From positions 13,217,691 through 13,281,690 of the forward strand of contig OZ023185.1 in the NCBI GenBank assembly GCA_963995505.1: DNA of 64,000 nt. Direction: 5' to 3'. Positions 11,731 through 21,960 of the stretch are shown here, in pieces. The position numbers and the translations under genes were made by a program. Source of the DNA: Hypericum androsaemum (Eukaryota; Streptophyta; Magnoliopsida; Malpighiales; Hypericaceae). Below the pieces are notes generated by a model that was not told the DNA's origin, ran no database searches, and saw only the letters and a list, made by a program, of their open reading frames with translations. The first letter of the stretch is position 1; every line of letters begins with the position of its first letter.

Positions 11731-12025
11731 AACGACCTGCTATATGATTATTTTTTGTTCGGCTTACTGAGTTGTGTATCTCACCAAAATATGTCCTTTT
11801 GTTCAGGTAGTTCGGGGGAGCAGGAGTGAGGACTAGAGGCGAGGACATGCATTCCATTTGAGTTGACCATTCAGTTTTTAAGACATTTGTTCATTTGTGT
11901 TTGAAGGATCTTCAAGTTTTCGGATTTCAGATTTCGGACCTACTCGAACTTTAAGAAATTAGTACCTTACGAGATTTTTACCCCGTGGTAGTTAACATGC
12001 CTAATTTTTGGGGCGTGACAGAAAG

Positions 12026-13612
12026 ACTGTTTGACTATCCATTATTAACTCTTAAATTTATAAAACTACTAACTTTAGAGCAAAAAAGGGCTCCGACCTC
12101 ATTTGATGACTAGCAAATTTTTAACCTAACCTAGATGATATAAAATTACTAATGGGAAGATTAATTGACGGGATACAAAAGATTTGAATTTTATTATCCT
12201 TTAGACTTTAGGAAAATATCAAAAAAGTATTTGAGAAGCTTTATAACTTTCTTTAAAAAAAATTTGATTTGAAATTCGTGGATATGAAATATTATTTCGG
12301 CTAGTTGAATATATAAATATGCTAAAGATGATATTTTCCAATTTTTATTTGAGAATAAATTTTCTTGTTGGCACGAAGTTATTTTGAATAAAGATAATTA
12401 ATTATGCGACACAATATTTTCTTAATAACTTCATAAGGAATACAATATTTATGAGACATTTATCCTCACTAGTTAACGATTAGTTGCGACATTGTATGGG
12501 GTTGTTTATAAATAGTATTATACATAACTTAAATTATGATTAATTTTATTTGCAAAAATGCATTTTAGTATTAGTATCACCATTTTTTGTGTTTTAAAAC
12601 ACATAGAATAAAACTTTTTTCCAATTTTATCATTTAGAACTGCCCGTGACTACCGGTCATCTGGCTAACCATGTCAAATTTTTGTTTATGAGGTAGCGTG
12701 CTAGTGCAACTTTTTTTGGAACCATGTGGAGATGATATGACAATTAAAGAATATTCATAATGGTCACAATGTTTTTTAAAAATTTCAACACTTGTTTCGT
12801 CTTTCTATACGATCACCATATGTTCGAAGATATGCCAAGCATCCTGCTCAACCTATTCAAGTTCAAGCTAACATCAAGCATCCCAACGCATTTGACCCAA
12901 AACCCAACATCAACGATGTAAAGAAGGCAATAACCTTTCTGCAACTAGATGAAGGCAAAATCTCAATTTCATTCTCTCTAGCATCTCCTCCTCTAGAACT
13001 ATGCATCCTCAATAAATCACGTGACCCGGCCATCTTGCTCACCTCCATCGTGGCTGGGGTTCTGGGCAGAGACGAAGACCCAGGGAAGGGTGGGGTGGCA
13101 AAGGCGGGGGAGAAGGAGAGGGGTCTGTCACCTCCGACCAAGGAAGAAGACGAAGGGTCCTCTTGAAATATAACAACAATTGGACCATTTTGAAATATTT
13201 GTTACTTACCTTGTCATGTGCTACATATTTCCCATGAAGGCATTACAACGACGCCATTTTGCTATCCGGGCAGCTGTCCGGGTTCTTCAAGTGATGAAAA
13301 TTAAAAAAAGTTAGATTTATTCTATGTGTTTTAAACCACACGGTAACCAAGAAAGAAACGACGATACCATATGTTACTTAAATATACTTTTCCCATTTTA
13401 TTTACTGCGACCTTCAACTCGGATTGATGGAAGAATATCTAAGTGGAAGATATTGCAAATATAAAAGAGCATTTTAAAAAGATTAAATTAAAATATGCAT
13501 GCATGAGGATAGAATAGTTAGCAAAATAAATAAAATGAAAGAGTTTTTTTTTATTTTCTCTTTTTCAATGACATGTATGCATACATGATTTGATCAAAGT
13601 CATGTTATCTTA
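12026..13612. other. Intergenic, AT-rich
   Basis: The first 60 bases continue the segment interrupted by the solo LTR (paralogous to about 14850-14912). A 124-codon open frame at 12792-13166 matches no family I recognise and has no clear promoter, so I do not call it a gene. Nothing else is supported. Confidence 0.6.
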
Positions 13613-13697
13613 TTCATCATCATCATCAGCATCATCATCATCATCATATTATTCTTCTTCTTCTTCTTCTTCTTCTTCTTCTTCTTCTCTTCCTCCT
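13613..13697 (+). repeat. Microsatellite (CAT)n(CTT)n
   Basis: A run of ATC/CAT triplets is followed by about twelve CTT triplets, about 125-210 bases downstream of the MADS gene's stop codon on the other strand. It is probably length-polymorphic. Confidence 0.9.
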
Positions 13698-13821
13698 CGA
13701 GTATTACTTCCATGAGCATAATATTCATTATTGTTCCTCAAGTTCTTATTAGATTTTTGATTGAAATGAAGAACATCATGTGGATTAACCATCATATGAT
13801 CTCCCCCAACATGATAACTGT

Positions 13822-14322
13822 TTAAATTACAGAAGAAGGAAGAGGAGGCACGTGATCAAAATAACGCATATTCTTTTTTATGTCAATGATCTTCTCCTGG
13901 ATCAGCCAACCAAAAGTAGCCAACTCATCCATTGTTAAATGATCAAGCGACATACTTTGGTAGAGCTGGTGCATGTAACGATCCAAGTTCATATCTTGGT
14001 TTTTCTTAAAATTCTTTATGGATTGATCTTCAACCTTTTCTATCATCTTCCTGAGGTAGCTCTTCTGGTCCACCAACTTCTTGGACCTCTCATTACTAGG
14101 AATATCCAAGTAAGTCCCCAAAAGAGTTTGCACCGATTCAAGCGAAGGCCATAATGCAGGTTCATTATCGTCGGGACTATAAATGATACAAAACGCATTA
14201 ACACCGCACAAAACAGTTAACTCACTTACTTTCTTGAATAATCCATTTCTCCTTTTCCTTAAACACGATTTCCTAGCACTATGATTAGAAATAAGTTCGA
14301 GTTTAACTTTCTTTCTAGTCAT
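13822..14322 (-). CDS. Type I (M-gamma) MADS-box transcription factor
   Basis: A single-exon frame of 166 residues starts at ATG 14322-14320. Residues 1-60 form a MADS DNA-binding and dimerisation domain starting MTRKKVKLELISNHSARKSC, with KRRNGLFKKVSELTVLCGV and IIYSP, the pattern of the AGL80/PHERES M-gamma group. These proteins act as nuclear heterodimers with M-alpha partners, mostly in female gametophyte and endosperm; that role is known for the family and only inferred here. The rest is a Lys/Asp-rich helical region with a GWLI motif but no K domain, consistent with type I. It is shorter than AGL80-like proteins usually are, mainly at the C terminus. No intron or internal stop is present. 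The promoter TATA lies about 80 bases upstream. Confidence 0.85.
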   Translation of the reverse strand: MTRKKVKLELISNHSARKSCLRKRRNGLFKKVSELTVLCGVNAFCIIYSPDDNEPALWPSLESVQTLLGTYLDIPSNERSKKLVDQKSYLRKMIEKVEDQSIKNFKKNQDMNLDRYMHQLYQSMSLDHLTMDELATFGWLIQEKIIDIKKNMRYFDHVPPLPSSVI

Positions 14323-14401
14323 TGTACTTCTCCTATAGTAGTCTAGATTCTAATATTAAGTCATTAATGTTATGTGTTTTAAAATATATTCAACTTGAAC
14401 T

Positions 14402-14409
14402 TTATATAG
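14402..14409 (-). promoter_or_regulatory. TATA box of the MADS gene
   Basis: CTATATAA on the minus strand lies about 80 bases upstream of the ATG, predicting a leader of roughly 50 bases. The surrounding sequence is AT-rich, so chance occurrence is possible. Confidence 0.5.
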
Positions 14410-14784
14410 TTGAAGAAAAGGGGAGAAGGAAATGAATGATAATAATTACGGGTTGGTTAGGAAAAAAAGAAACAATGAATATTTTCATTTTGGCTAATTA
14501 ATCATACCAAGAGATTTTAAGATTAAATTTTTTGGTAAGAAATTTTTGCGTTATTTACAAATATAGAATGTGATTTATATTTCATAAAAGTATTCAAATT
14601 CAAATTCTTTTAGACATCATAGATAAGACTTCCTAGGAATACTTTATCAATAGAATTTTGTATTGACTATTATTATTCAAAATTTGGACATAAATTTTCA
14701 TTAGATACCCCAATAATATGGACATAATATCTATATATTTTGGATCAAAGATTATTCTTACTATCACATACAATTTTGTATTTA

Positions 14785-14912
14785 ATTTTTGAAGTCAAAT
14801 GAGACATTATAAATATTTAGAAATTAATTTCTTATATTTACTTTGAAATTAAAGACTATGAGACTATCCATGATTAACCATTTAATTTATAAAATAACTA
14901 ACTTTATAAAAA
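14785..14912 (+). repeat. Paralogue of the solo-LTR insertion site
   Basis: AAGTCAAATGAGACATTATA and the following ~100 bases match 8327-8393 joined to 12026-12085, without the 3.6 kb element. It is an empty-site copy that supports the element boundaries and shows that an older local duplication spans this region. Confidence 0.7.
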
Positions 14913-15311
14913 ATAAGCATGAAATTGGGATAAACGGTTTCTCCTATATATTCTATCCAATGAATGAAATTAAGTTTTTTTAAAAGTTGATTTTTTAAAA
15001 ATAAATTTAGAGCAAACGTGCCCCACTAGTAGTAACTAATCATTGACATATGTATGGGGCTCAGGTCCAACAATAATTCTAAATACATTTACAATATTCA
15101 CAATTTCACCAAAAAAACAAATTCATTAATATTACTCAAAATTATTTAGAAAAAAAAATTATTGCCAACGTCCTAAACCAACATACTATTTACTGAAAAT
15201 AAGATATATTTTATTTAAATAATTTACTAAACCAAAAAATATATTAAATACATTTTATTAAAAACAATATACAAACCAAAAGAATTCACTTAGGAAATTA
15301 ACTAATCTAAA
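14913..15311. other. Intergenic, AT-rich
   Basis: Low-complexity AT-rich DNA. Short similarity to 12470-12500 around GTATGGGG suggests the local duplication extends this far. No gene is seen. Confidence 0.5.
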
Positions 15312-15328
15312 AATAGTAGAATAAAGTT

Positions 15329-15453
15329 TTTTGAATAGGCGAGCTTTATTAAAAATAAAATGAAACATGTTATAGTATCAACCAAATCTCATATGGAACC
15401 CCATACTTCAACTAGCCAACAATCGGGTAGTCAAAACAACCTAAAATCCCATT
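15329..15453 (-). mobile_element. 5'-truncated LINE insertion, 125 bp
   Basis: Flanked by a perfect 17-bp target duplication AATAGTAGAATAAAGTT (15312-15328 and 15454-15470). On the minus strand the insert ends TTTTTAATAAAGCTCGCCTA followed by an A-run, a typical plant L1 3' terminus. It is only the tail of a LINE transcript. Confidence 0.8.
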
Positions 15454-15470
15454 AATAGTAGAATAAAGTT

Positions 15471-16129
15471 ACAAAACCAAAACATAACTAAAACATTTTG
15501 TTGAATTTTGGGTAATTTCTAATTTATTTGGAATAATTATTTGATTAATTTATTTAGAAATTCGTGGAAGACTTTGAGATACTTTGTGTTCCACTCGTTC
15601 GGTTGAGTTTCTAATTTCTCAACTAGTTTAACACTATAAGTGCACATTATAATTATAGGTAAAAATAAAATCATTAACAAAAATAAATATTTCATGAAAA
15701 TGATTACTCGAATGAAAAAGACAATGAGGTGTAGCAATATTAGAGAAAAATTGAGGACCGTCAAGAGAGCAGAGGACAAGGCGACGACAAAGTTGACTTT
15801 GTATAGGTCTTACATTTATGTTAAAATTTGCGGTAAACGTTTATTTTTTAGTTAAACAACACCATTTTTTTAAAATATTTGATAGATCTAGTATATTCTC
15901 AAATTAATTAGTAATTCAATCTTGAAAATTATTTTAAATAAAATAAATATTTTTATTAATAACTAAAATTATGATTACCCTTGTAGTAAGATTTCTATGT
16001 TTTCCTTTACATACCGAGAGAGTTTTTCAAGTATAATAAATTTTATTTGTTTAATAAATATAATACCGTATATTTTATTCTATATTAGGGTGTGAGCAAA
16101 AATATTTTACCTTTCGGAAAAAAATCAAC
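15471..16129. other. Intergenic, AT-rich
   Basis: No recognisable coding or repeat structure. Two overlapping short frames on opposite strands (15537-15779 and 15640-15855) look like chance. Confidence 0.5.
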
Positions 16130-16960
16130 TCTGATTTTAGTTACCAAATAAAATTTATTTTTCTTGTAAGATTTCAGTTACCATATAGATATTTTAGTTA
16201 CTATATATAATTTCCACTAAAAAAGTTACTTAATATAATTTTGGTTACAATTTAGGATTTGGATATCGTAAAGAATTTGTATTACTTATATGATTACCAT
16301 ATATAATTTTTGTTTTCATATATGATTATGTTATCGTGATAGGGGCAGCGGGCAGCCTCCTTCCCGATGAGCCGCGTGCTTCTTCTTTACTAGGCCGAGA
16401 GTATTTCTTTTGATCCGGGCCCGTTTCGATGATTCTACATAGGCGAAGGATTTGGTTTTGTATCTGGTGGGCCTTTACATTTGGGTGTGCTTGGATGGAG
16501 TGCTCGATATGGCAGCGGGTCAACCTTTATGGTTGCCCGTTTAGGCCATGGGCTTCGGTTAGCATCTGTTCTTGACACCCCGGCTTGTGGGTGTACTCGA
16601 ATAGAGTATCTTGTTATGGCAGCGGGTCAACCTCTATGGTTGCCTGTTTAGGCCTTGATTTTTTTTTCTTTTTTTCCTCTTTTCTCATCCCTTCTGAAAT
16701 TTTCTTTTTCTTATTAATAAAGTTCTTAATCAGTAAATGATTTGGTTTCTATATATAATTTTGGTTACCATTTAGGATTTTGTTACCATGTATAATTTTG
16801 GTAACTATTTAAAATTTTGATTACCATATTTGATTTCATTTACCATATACGATTTAGTTTTCATATATAATTTTGTAACCACATAGAATTTGGTTAATTA
16901 TAATTTTAATTACCATTATGATTTTGGTTACCATATAATATTTGGATTGATTATTTCATT
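16130..16960 (+). repeat. Degenerate ~20-bp repeat array, interrupted
   Basis: Variants of TTTTGGTTACCATATATAAT recur more than twenty times (for example near 16175, 16198, 16240, 16298, 16750, 16766, 16788, 16850, 16918). The array is split by GC-richer sequence at about 16338-16730. Confidence 0.7.
16338..16730 (+). mobile_element. GC-richer insert inside the array, LINE tail-like
   Basis: It contrasts with its surroundings in base composition and holds a direct repeat: GGCAGCGGGTCAACCT followed by ATGGTTGCC-GTTTAGGCC, at about 16511-16545 and 16619-16653. It ends in a T-rich stretch and TTATTAATAAAGTTCTT, like a LINE 3' end. No clean target duplication was found, so the type is uncertain. 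Confidence 0.4.
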
Positions 16961-17789
16961 AAAAATCATGAATTCTGTAAAAGTTAAAAAATCTAACTGA
17001 TAAGTTATCTAAATTTAAGAGAGTAATTGATTGTAACAACTTCTAGGAGTTTTTGGAAATTTTCCATGTAACCCTAGCCATATTAGCGTAAACACGTGGG
17101 AGTAGGGTTTTTTGCTATGAAATTTACCTTAAATAAGGTACTGGCCACCCACACTTTGTCACCCTAAAAGTTCACAAAATTTCTCTTAGCGAAGACCATA
17201 CTCAGGCCTATACGAAAGTGCTAGGAGAGGGCAAGGCCACTCGAAACCCTTGGAGGTGGAGGGTAAGTTACTATCTCCATTTTTACTCAAATCCGGATTG
17301 TGGTATGTTAAGAAGGCTCACAAATTTTCATTTCCAAAAGGCAGGAATAACGTATCAATTGACAGATTAGCCCTAAGGGATTAATTCAGGTATGTAGGAA
17401 AGGAAGGGTAAGGCTCGTGATATTACCTCATACCTCTGATATATACGGCCATCCTCTAAGGGAATAACATTTGATTGTATAGGATTTCGGGAGGATTGTT
17501 GGAGGATTGATCAGGAAGGTTTAAAGATTAGATGCTACATCACGTAAGTGGATTATATGACTGTATGGAGTGCTTAGATTTTAGGTTTTTGAAATATTAT
17601 ATAATATTATATCAGATTCTATTTTTGAAGTATTCTGCTTGATTTTATTTTTGAGATGTATGCTTTCTATTTTTGAAGTGTGTGTGTTTATGATTTCAAA
17701 ATAATGACAGTGTGTGTTCTATTGGATAGTTCTGTTAAATGTTTGTTGTTCGGGATTTCTGTTACATTTTTGTTTTGTCATGTGAGATG

Positions 17790-17958
17790 GTTCCTACGCC
17801 CTTCTGGCCCTCGTGGTTTGCACACATCGCATGAAAAGGGCTACCAGGTAACTTAGGGTATGTGTATTCGAATAGGCGGGGAGCGTAGGAACTATCTAGA
17901 CTCGAGGAGGGGATACCTTCTCGTCTTCTGGGCCTGTATCGTGGGAACGAGAAGGTAT
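17790..17958 (+). repeat. Paired perfect hairpins in the second LTR
   Basis: Hairpin 1 pairs GTTCCTACGC (17790-17799) with GCGTAGGAAC (17883-17892). Hairpin 2 pairs ATACCTTCTCGT (17913-17924) with ACGAGAAGGTAT (17947-17958). ACTCCAGAGTT follows at about 18001-18011, as after the modules in the first LTR. Confidence 0.85.
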
Positions 17959-18707
17959 TTATATAGATGCCCCACGAGAATCCTATCATAGATTCTGCGA
18001 CTCCAGAGTTCTGTATCTGCTATGTGAAAGTGTAATTTCTGTCTCTAATTTTTATGATTCATGATTGTATTATTCTGTCTTTAATTGTTGTCTACTTACT
18101 GAGTTTACAACTCACCACAGTCGTATGTATGTGTTTCTGTTAAGGTACAAAAATAATCTCGGCATTGTCAATACATTTTAAGTTCCTCAGTTTGGCAAGA
18201 CGCTTTCGACCTTTCATCTCGCAAGACCACATTCGATCCTTTGATCGGGACTGTAGTAGGTTATTTCAATGGTCTCCATCGGTTGAGACCGGTAATGGTG
18301 TCCCATCGGTCGAGACCAACAATGTTCTTCCTTTGGTCGAGGCCACTTATTTTCATCCTCGGTAGAGACCGTCTTGGCATATCGTCCTCGTTCCACCTTG
18401 GCATATTGTTTCTGGTCTACGTCGGCTTATTGTCATTGGACGATAAACATCCATCTTTAGTAAACTAGTTGTAACTTGCGATCGGCTATGAAAAGATAAG
18501 AGAAGGACGTACAACTTTGTAGTTTATGATTTCTTCAGATTCGATGCTTAACAAGGTCTAAAATCTATTTCAAGATGAGTCCACCTCGAGGAGTTAGGTG
18601 GATTTCTCCACCTTACAGTCTTGCTCGTTCGCTTGATCATTTTCATTCGAAGAGCTTGTTTTTGTCTGCCCTCCTGGTGTCAGTTCATTCTGTCTGGTTG
18701 CATCTAT

Positions 18708-18797
18708 CGTCTGCTGGTTGGTTTTGTCTGCCCACATGATGTTGGTGTTCGCTTACATGTATCGTCTGCTGGTTGGTTTTGTCCGCCTACATGATTT
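18708..18797 (+). repeat. 55-bp direct repeat
   Basis: TCGTCTGCTGGTTGGTTTTG and about 15 further bases occur at about 18708 and again at about 18763. Shorter GGTTGGTTTTGT echoes continue to about 18860. The open frames here are repeat artefacts. Confidence 0.7.
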
Positions 18798-19459
18798 TGG
18801 TTCATTTCGTCCGGTTGGTTTTGTTCACCCTCGTAGCGTTGGATTCTTTTGTCCAGTTGGTTTTCCTCGTACTAGACCGCGAGGGGATTTTTCTATTTAA
18901 GCCGGATTCTCTAATCTTCGGTCACAAATTGGGAGTTTCCTTGTTTAAGCACATTCTTCCAATATTTTGAAGGCCGGGTCTAGGTCAAGGAATCCTATAT
19001 ATAGAGGGCTTGGGCGAAAGAGAAGGAGGATCCAATAACACAACGACCAATTCTACATTACTTTTTCATGTAACGCTTTTCCTTTTTGTAGCCTAGCATA
19101 GTTCTTTTTTCCCCCTCTCTATTAGGCAGACCTTGTAACGACCACTCCGGATTCGTCTCGGGAAGTCTTAGCGTTCTTCTACCCTTTTTTCCCGCAACAG
19201 TTTCAAATCGTTCAGGTGAGTCTCGGATTAGGAGTAGGATTCGTAAAAGGGTCGTTGCTTCATGCATTATCATGTTTTCAAGGAATAAGAGAACCATGGG
19301 TTCCTGTTTCATTTTATTTAGACTCGATGTCGGATTTCGTAATTTAATTAAGTACTATTAACACTTGGACAATTTGGGATTTCGTTACAATAAATTCTGA
19401 TGCCTTAGGAGGCTTTTATAGCTCGCGTAGTTCTCATAGTTTATTATCGAGGCGTGACA

Positions 19460-20084
19460 AATTCACTAAACTGGATTTTTCTAGATTGTTTAAGAACAAT
19501 TATTTTCAAATTCTGAAAATTTGTAATTAATAAAAACTCTCCCTCACATGCACCAATATTTTTTTTAATATAACCTATTAATCGAGTTACAAAATTTCAT
19601 TTTTAGTATACTGTTACAATGGTTTAACTATAATCCTATGTCTCAATCGTGATTCTTTCCTAAATATCAAATAGCACATTTAGGTATTGTGGTGAACTTG
19701 TTTGTCATACTCAAGTTCTTTATAAACTTTTGGTCTAATAAATTTTATTGTGGATATTTCATCTTTATCAACTATTATTGTTTTTATTATAATAGGGCTA
19801 TATTAATATAAATTTTATTACTATACGAATTTTGAACGAAAAAATTTCATGTGAATTGACTTTTTTCGAATAAATTCATGTGAGCTCTCTTGTGTCCTCA
19901 ATTTCTCCTGCAAGGATGTCCATCACATCGGAGACTTGATCAATTTTATGTTTGGCTTTTCATGAGGACAACTCAAGAAATTGATTACTTTTGGATAACT
20001 CGAATATAAATTTCATTTTAGGGTGGAATATTTTTCACTTATAAAAAAAGGTGGAATATTTTTCGAAATTGCCTACAAATGAGA
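19460..20084. other. Intergenic, AT-rich
   Basis: No gene, repeat or regulatory signal I can support. Confidence 0.5.
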
Positions 20085-20497
20085 TTATTCATGAGGAAGA
20101 TGGATCTTAGATGTTTCGAATTCTGTTTGTCCGTTTTTGGTGACTTCAATGGAACTTGTGACCATCTCTTCATATAGTGTGTCTTTCACTTGGAGCATTT
20201 GAAACTTCTTGGCTCGAAAATTGGACATTAGTGTCCAAACCCAAGATGAGACATCCATGTTGGATATTAGGGTAGCTTTGTTTAGGGATAGTGCTCGCGT
20301 GTTATTGTGCGTTTGGACCTTAGGATGGATAAGTAGAGTAGAGTAGATGTCGTAGGGCCAGGTGGATAGTGGCTCTTTCATGCTATTGCATGTTAGAGCT
20401 TTAGGTGATTAGCAACGTTGATGCTTCTCTTGACCTATTGATGTATGTGACTGATATTATGATTAATGGAAAATAAATCGTTTACCCCTAAAAAAAA
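20085..20497 (+). mobile_element. LINE 3' end
   Basis: Plus-strand decayed coding shows a TCDHLFI..CVFHLEHL stretch, like the zinc-binding region at the C terminus of plant LINE ORF2. It ends GATTAATGGAAAATAAATCG followed by an A-run (about 20490-20499), the form of a LINE polyadenylated terminus. A 98-codon minus-strand frame over it is a shadow. Confidence 0.5.
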
Positions 20498-20900
20498 AGA
20501 TGAGAGATATATACTCCAGCTATCAGACAAGCGGATAATCAAGAGTGATCTAAGTCTCATCCAAGCTACAACTACGGCCTTGAGTACTCGAAGCACGTAC
20601 TCAAACCACTTCCTCGTACAAGACAGTACAAGGCTGCAGCTGCAAGCCCAATAGAAAATCTTATCATCGTAAAACCTTGTGGGAAAAACCAACGACAAGA
20701 AAAAAGTGCACAAACGTATGCAATTCTATGAAAAGAAAATTTTAAAAATAGCAAGGAATAAAAAATGGAAAAATCAACACACATCCACTTTTATCAATTA
20801 GGGGTCTATTTCTAATGTTTTATCATTCTGGTGTCCGTTCAGAAGAAGAAATAATCACTCGTCGTGCGTTCCAGCACACGAGATTTTTTCACGTCATCTG

Positions 20901-20959
20901 CCCACACGACGAGACTGTTTCTCGTTTTTCCTCGATGAACAAAAATCTCGTCGTGTGGG
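20901..20959. repeat. Perfect 14-bp inverted repeat
   Basis: CCCACACGACGAGA (20901-20914) pairs exactly with TCTCGTCGTGTGGG (20946-20959) across a 31-base loop. A weaker hairpin (CTCGTCGTGC...GCACACGAG) sits just upstream at about 20857-20882. Function unknown. Confidence 0.8.
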
Positions 20960-21171
20960 AAACCATATATACCCCCTCGTCTCCACGAAATTTTTGCTCG
21001 ACTCATAAAAAACCTAAACAATCGTAGCCGCCTTCCCAAGTTCTTGATGTCTTCCAGATTTCCCGACGCTCTCCGGCATTCCCCGGAGTTCCCTAATGAA
21101 GATACCCATAGAGTTTTGATTAAGTTCAAATCACAATTTGGATAGATCGGTTAGAATAGGCCATACATACT

Positions 21172-21240
21172 ACAGTAAAACCTCTCTAAAGTGATATTAT
21201 TAGGACCGGACACATAAAAGAGGTTTACATTTTTTATTAA
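21172..21240. mobile_element. Possible MITE remnant
   Basis: CAGTAAAACCTCTCTAAAG near 21173 and AAAAGAGGTTTAC near 21217 form an imperfect inverted repeat. CAGTAAAACCTCT is a start I recall from plant repeats with terminal inverted repeats, but I cannot place it in a superfamily. Confidence 0.3.
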
Positions 21241-21840
21241 ATTGTTTTTCCTGTATTGAAGTGACCAAAAAATTATAGCATCCAAGTAAACTTTTCCCCC
21301 GTGCTAGCATCGAATAGGCTTGTAGTGGAGTATCCCTTCCGAAGTAGAAGATTTGAATGAGGTTCTTCAGTGAGAATATTTTGAATGGGTTAGCTCCTTT
21401 GAACTTGTTCAATCTCTATCAAGCTTACCCTAAGGACTCATGCTCGAATTTTTTAAAGTCCCTATATCGGTTACTTCATGGCCCGGATCGGAAAATGTGA
21501 AGCATCTTCCCAAAAAGGCGTTCGCCATCTCTCTCCAAGTGATCCCCAATGCATAACTCACCCCTTCAAACCATCGTCGTGCTTGGCCGTTCAGGGTAAA
21601 AGGGAAGAGCTTCATTCAAACTCGATCCTCCGATACTTCTCCCACCTCAAAAGCATCACATATAATCATAAACTCCGAGAGGTGTTCTTTTGGATCTCGG
21701 TCATCTTCCCCATCGAACTGTACCATGGATTCCAAGATTGAGAGCATAGTAGACGTGATCTCGAAATCCCCCTTGCTTTTCTTGAGAGATCTTGGCACTT
21801 CTCTTGCCATATCCATTGATCCAAATGCCTACTAACGAGA
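21200..21840 (-). pseudogene. gag: Athila-like Ty3/gypsy gag fragment
   Basis: Minus-strand coding shows MVQFDGEDDRDPKEHLSEFM, then an in-frame TGA (21616-21618), then LFPFTLNGQARRWFEG, ITWREMANAFLGRCF and LIQIFYFGRD. This is the retrotransposon gag (capsid) pattern FxG..P..HL..F / LFPFSL...A..WL / W..L...FL / Q.FYNGL of Athila-type elements. Its distance from a tRNA-Asp-type primer site fits the start of an element read from right to left. Later frames are disrupted and the rest of the element is missing to the left. Confidence 0.7.
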
Positions 21841-21940
21841 GGAGTAGCAATAGATTATCTTGAAGGAGCTAAAACTACTAGCGAAAGTAAAACTACCCAC
21901 ATAACTAGCAAAATAAACTCAAATGCCTAGAGAACACCGT

Positions 21941-21958
21941 TCCCCGGCAATAGCGCCA
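21941..21958 (-). other. Primer binding site (Asp tRNA type)
   Basis: On the minus strand, TGGCGCTATTGCCGGGGA resembles the tRNA-Asp-complementary primer site of Athila elements, with two changes. It lies between the LTR (from 21961) and gag. Confidence 0.7.
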
Positions 21959-21960
21959 AT

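Larger units (their letters stand above)
8394..12020 (+). mobile_element. Large solo LTR (3.6 kb), probably Ty3/gypsy-type
   Basis: Starts TGTAAGGACCAAG and ends TTTTGGGGCGTGACA, and is flanked by a perfect 5-bp duplication GAAAG (8389-8393 and 12021-12025). A TATA box (CTATAAATG, about 8506-8514) lies near the start, followed by a purine-rich leader. No second copy of the start, no primer site and no pol are seen, so a solo LTR left by LTR-LTR recombination is the simplest reading. Insertion is confirmed by a paralogous segment at about 14785-14912 that matches both flanks and lacks the insert. It carries 37-bp repeats and foldback modules. A gag-less LARD element is the alternative. Confidence 0.75.
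17032..19459 (+). mobile_element. Second large solo-LTR candidate (2.4 kb)
   Basis: Starts TGTAACAACTTC and ends TATCGAGGCGTGACA, the same terminal style as 8394-12020. It also shares ACTCCAGAGTTCTGTATCTG-like sequence after a foldback module and a TTACTGAGTT...CTCACC motif (about 18098-18116). The neighbouring five bases do not match (TTGAT versus AATTC), so the boundaries or the history are uncertain. A TATA-like CCTATATATAG lies near 18992. No coding domain is seen. Confidence 0.5.

Noticed and set aside
12792..13166. 124-codon ORF
   Set aside because: No family match by eye and an overlapping 92-codon frame on the other strand; could be chance.
17027..19464. Target duplication for the second solo LTR
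   Set aside because: TTGAT and AATTC do not match and no nearby shift gives a match, so I do not claim one.
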